A stretch of 7,529 nucleotides of DNA from Fimenecus sp045579305 (GTDB lineage: Bacteria; Bacillota; Clostridia; Oscillospirales; Acutalibacteraceae). The notes below the pieces were generated by a model. It was not told where the DNA came from and searched no databases. It saw only the letters and a list, made by a program, of their open reading frames with translations. This document shows positions 5,786-7,529 of the stretch, in pieces. Within the stretch, counting starts at the first letter, position 1. Each line of letters opens with the position of its first letter. The DNA lies in assembly GCA_045579305.1 (NCBI GenBank), contig JAZNLY010000073.1:1-7529 (forward strand), given 5' to 3'. Made by a program: the position numbers and the translations under genes.

Positions 5786-6697
5786 ATGAGATTTTTGTCA
5801 GATTATTGTCAGGTACATTTTCCGAATCTTGGAATTTCTTTTGATGTTTATGAAAATTTTCTTGAAATTCCATTTGGTGGAGATACTATTACAATAAAAT
5901 TTTATGGATTGATAATTGCAATCGGCTTTATCCTTGCAGCTCTTTTTGGCGGAAGAAAGGCATATGTATGGAAGCTGAGTCTTGACCATATGGTTGATGT
6001 GCTTATTTATGGTATCATTGGTGCAGTTATCGGTGCAAGATTATATTATGTTATTTTCCAGTGGGATTATTACAAAAATGATTTATCTTCCATATTTAAA
6101 ATATGGGAAGGTGGTCTTGCTATTTATGGCGGTATTATCGGTGGCATTATTGCGGCATATTTTGTCTGCAGAAAGAGAAAAATGCCATTTCTTAAGCTCC
6201 TTGATTTGATTGGTATGGCTCTTCCTATCGGTCAGGGTATCGGCCGTTGGGGAAACTTTACAAATCAGGAGGCATTTGGTGTAAATACAACAAGTGCATT
6301 TGGTATGACAAGTGACAAAATTGTTGACTACATAAACAGTCATCAACAGGAATTTGCATCCAACGGAATTGAAATGGACCCTAATCTTCCTGTACATCCA
6401 ACCTTCCTTTATGAATCTGTATGGTGCTTGTTAGGGTTTGTAATTCTCTTTATTGTATGCCAGAAATTCTATAAATTTGACGGACAACTTATTCTCGGTT
6501 ACGGAATTATTTACGGCCTTGAAAGAACGGTTGTTGAAGGGCTTCGTATAGACAGCCTTTATATCGGCAACACAAATCTTCGTGTGTCACAGCTTGTTTC
6601 ATTGATACTTGTAATTGTATGCACAATTATTACAGTTTACAAATTCATACAACTCCATAAACAAAAGAAAACACAGGAGGTGCAGGAGAATGTATAA
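5786..6697 (+). CDS. lgt: Prolipoprotein diacylglyceryl transferase Lgt
   Basis: Lgt transfers diacylglycerol from phosphatidylglycerol to the lipobox cysteine of prelipoproteins in the cytoplasmic membrane. The 303-residue protein has about seven hydrophobic segments and the Lgt signature GRWGNFTNQEAFG (153-165; Arg154, Asn157 and Glu162 match essential residues of the E. coli enzyme). It also has HPTFLYE (204-210) and the late Tyr243/Arg247/Glu251 set in IYGLERTVVEGLR, which keeps the E. coli Tyr235/Arg239/Glu243 spacing. Where E. coli has His103 in a HGG motif, this protein has Tyr114 in IYGG, a change I believe is frequent in clostridial Lgts. About 15 extra residues lie between the signature and HPT. 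AAGGAGGT (5772-5779) overlaps the ymfH stop and sets the start. Its 3' end overlaps folD by 8 bp. Confidence 0.96.
   Translation: MRFLSDYCQVHFPNLGISFDVYENFLEIPFGGDTITIKFYGLIIAIGFILAALFGGRKAYVWKLSLDHMVDVLIYGIIGAVIGARLYYVIFQWDYYKNDLSSIFKIWEGGLAIYGGIIGGIIAAYFVCRKRKMPFLKLLDLIGMALPIGQGIGRWGNFTNQEAFGVNTTSAFGMTSDKIVDYINSHQQEFASNGIEMDPNLPVHPTFLYESVWCLLGFVILFIVCQKFYKFDGQLILGYGIIYGLERTVVEGLRIDSLYIGNTNLRVSQLVSLILVIVCTIITVYKFIQLHKQKKTQEVQENV
6675..6682 (+). promoter_or_regulatory. Ribosome binding site for folD inside the lgt 3' end
   Basis: AGGAGGTG lies within the last codons of lgt, seven bases before the folD ATG at 6690. It fixes that start and the 8-bp ATGTATAA overlap with the lgt stop. Confidence 0.85.
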
Positions 6698-7529
6698 GAT
6701 TATTGACGGTAAAGAGGTTTCAGCATCTGTAAGAAATGAAATTAAAGCAGAGGTTGAAGGGCTTAAAGCAGAGGGCAAAAAAACAGGCCTTGCAGTTGTA
6801 ATTGTGGGTAATAATCCTGCTTCACGAGTATATGTAAACAACAAGAAAAAAGGTTGTGAAGAAGTGGGAATGGAGTCGTTTGAATATGCTCTTCCTGAAG
6901 AAACCACAACCGAGGAGTTACTCGGATTAGTTGAAAAACTCAATAATGACGATAATGTTGACGGAATTCTTTGTCAGTTGCCGTTACCAAAGCAGATTGA
7001 TGAGAAAAAGGTACTTAATGCAATCGTACCACACAAGGATGTTGACGCATTCCATCCTGTAAATACAGGCCATATTTTGATTGGTGACCATTCATTTTTA
7101 CCTTGTACACCGGCAGGAATTATGGAAATGCTCAGATATTATGATATTTCTGTTGAAGGCAAAGAATGTGTAGTAATCGGCAGAAGTAATATCGTGGGTA
7201 AACCAATGGCAATGTTGCTTTTAGGACAGAATGGTACAGTTACAATCTGTCATTCACGTACAAAAGACCTTGCAGAAGTTACAAAGAGAGCAGACATTCT
7301 TGTTGCTGCAGTGGGCATTGCATATTTTGTAAAAGAAGATATGGTAAAAGATGGTGCTGTGGTAATTGATGTTGGTATGAATAGAAACCAGGAAGGTAAA
7401 CTCTGTGGTGACGTTGACTTTGAGAATGTTAAGGATAAGTGTTCATTCATCACACCTGTACCGGGCGGCGTAGGACCAATGACAATTACAATGCTTTTAA
7501 AGAACACATTAACAGCATCCAAAGAACAT
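6690..7529 (+). CDS. folD: Bifunctional methylene-THF dehydrogenase/methenyl-THF cyclohydrolase FolD (3' end cut)
   Basis: FolD interconverts 5,10-methylene-, 5,10-methenyl- and 10-formyl-tetrahydrofolate in the cytoplasm, supplying one-carbon units for purines and formyl-Met-tRNA. The frame runs 280 codons to the window edge without a stop. Family members are usually about 280-290 residues, so only a few residues and the stop are missing. The catalytic Tyr48 and Lys52 sit in SRVYVNNKKKG, the conserved Gln96 in DGILCQLPLP, and the folate-site Asp119 in KDVDAFHP (usually DGFHP). The cofactor domain contains PCTPAGIMEMLR (138-149), the dinucleotide-binding VVIGRSNIVGKPMAMLL (161-177), CHSRT (187-191), ADILVAAVG (201-209), VIDVGMNR (225-232), GDVDF (240-244) and TPVPGGVGPMT (255-265). 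It is the fourth gene of the ymfF-ymfH-lgt operon and is translationally coupled to lgt. Confidence 0.96.
   Translation, partial: MYKIIDGKEVSASVRNEIKAEVEGLKAEGKKTGLAVVIVGNNPASRVYVNNKKKGCEEVGMESFEYALPEETTTEELLGLVEKLNNDDNVDGILCQLPLPKQIDEKKVLNAIVPHKDVDAFHPVNTGHILIGDHSFLPCTPAGIMEMLRYYDISVEGKECVVIGRSNIVGKPMAMLLLGQNGTVTICHSRTKDLAEVTKRADILVAAVGIAYFVKEDMVKDGAVVIDVGMNRNQEGKLCGDVDFENVKDKCSFITPVPGGVGPMTITMLLKNTLTASKEH

Noticed and set aside
7520..7529. folD as a truncated or broken gene
   Set aside because: The frame is intact through TPVPGGVGPMT and reaches 280 codons; only the window edge removes the stop.

Overview
The window looks like a chromosomal housekeeping segment from a low-GC, Gram-positive anaerobe of the Clostridia, most likely a gut Oscillospirales/Ruminococcaceae-type bacterium. 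This rests on the AT-rich sequence, the strong AGGAGG ribosome binding sites, the rpsF-ssb-rpsR order, a zinc-ligand form of S18, the paired YmfF/YmfH-type M16 proteins typical of Firmicutes, and a large radical SAM enzyme. The genus assignment is inference. I see no mobile element, tRNA, rRNA or CRISPR array.

Left part (1-1514): the C-terminal 100 residues of a membrane protein, possibly O-antigen ligase/polymerase-like, end at 303. A weak intrinsic terminator follows, and its hairpin is physically shared with a near-consensus promoter. That promoter drives rpsF (S6), ssb and rpsR (S18) behind an approximately 80-nt leader with two hairpins. The operon ends at a strong bidirectional terminator (1474-1514).

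Middle (1520-3225): a convergent minus-strand gene encodes a radical SAM enzyme with a SPASM-like cysteine-rich C-terminus. A 245-nt divergent region separates it from the next operon. This region holds one promoter for each direction and, between them, a 14-bp-arm imperfect dyad.

Right part (3226-7529): a tight plus-strand operon of two M16-family proteins (YmfF-like without zinc motif, YmfH-like with HFLEH), then lgt (prolipoprotein diacylglyceryl transferase) and folD (methylene-THF dehydrogenase/cyclohydrolase, cut by the window end just before its stop). ymfF/ymfH and lgt/folD each overlap by 8 bp, and ymfH and lgt are 12 nt apart, so the four are probably one transcript.

Most of the window is ordinary. 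The points worth a second look are the radical SAM/SPASM enzyme divergent from an M16 pair (gene types that also co-occur in PQQ and subtilosin maturation), the dyad between their promoters, the complementary split of active-site motifs across the M16 pair, the duplicated SSB tail tip, and the terminator/promoter overlap.
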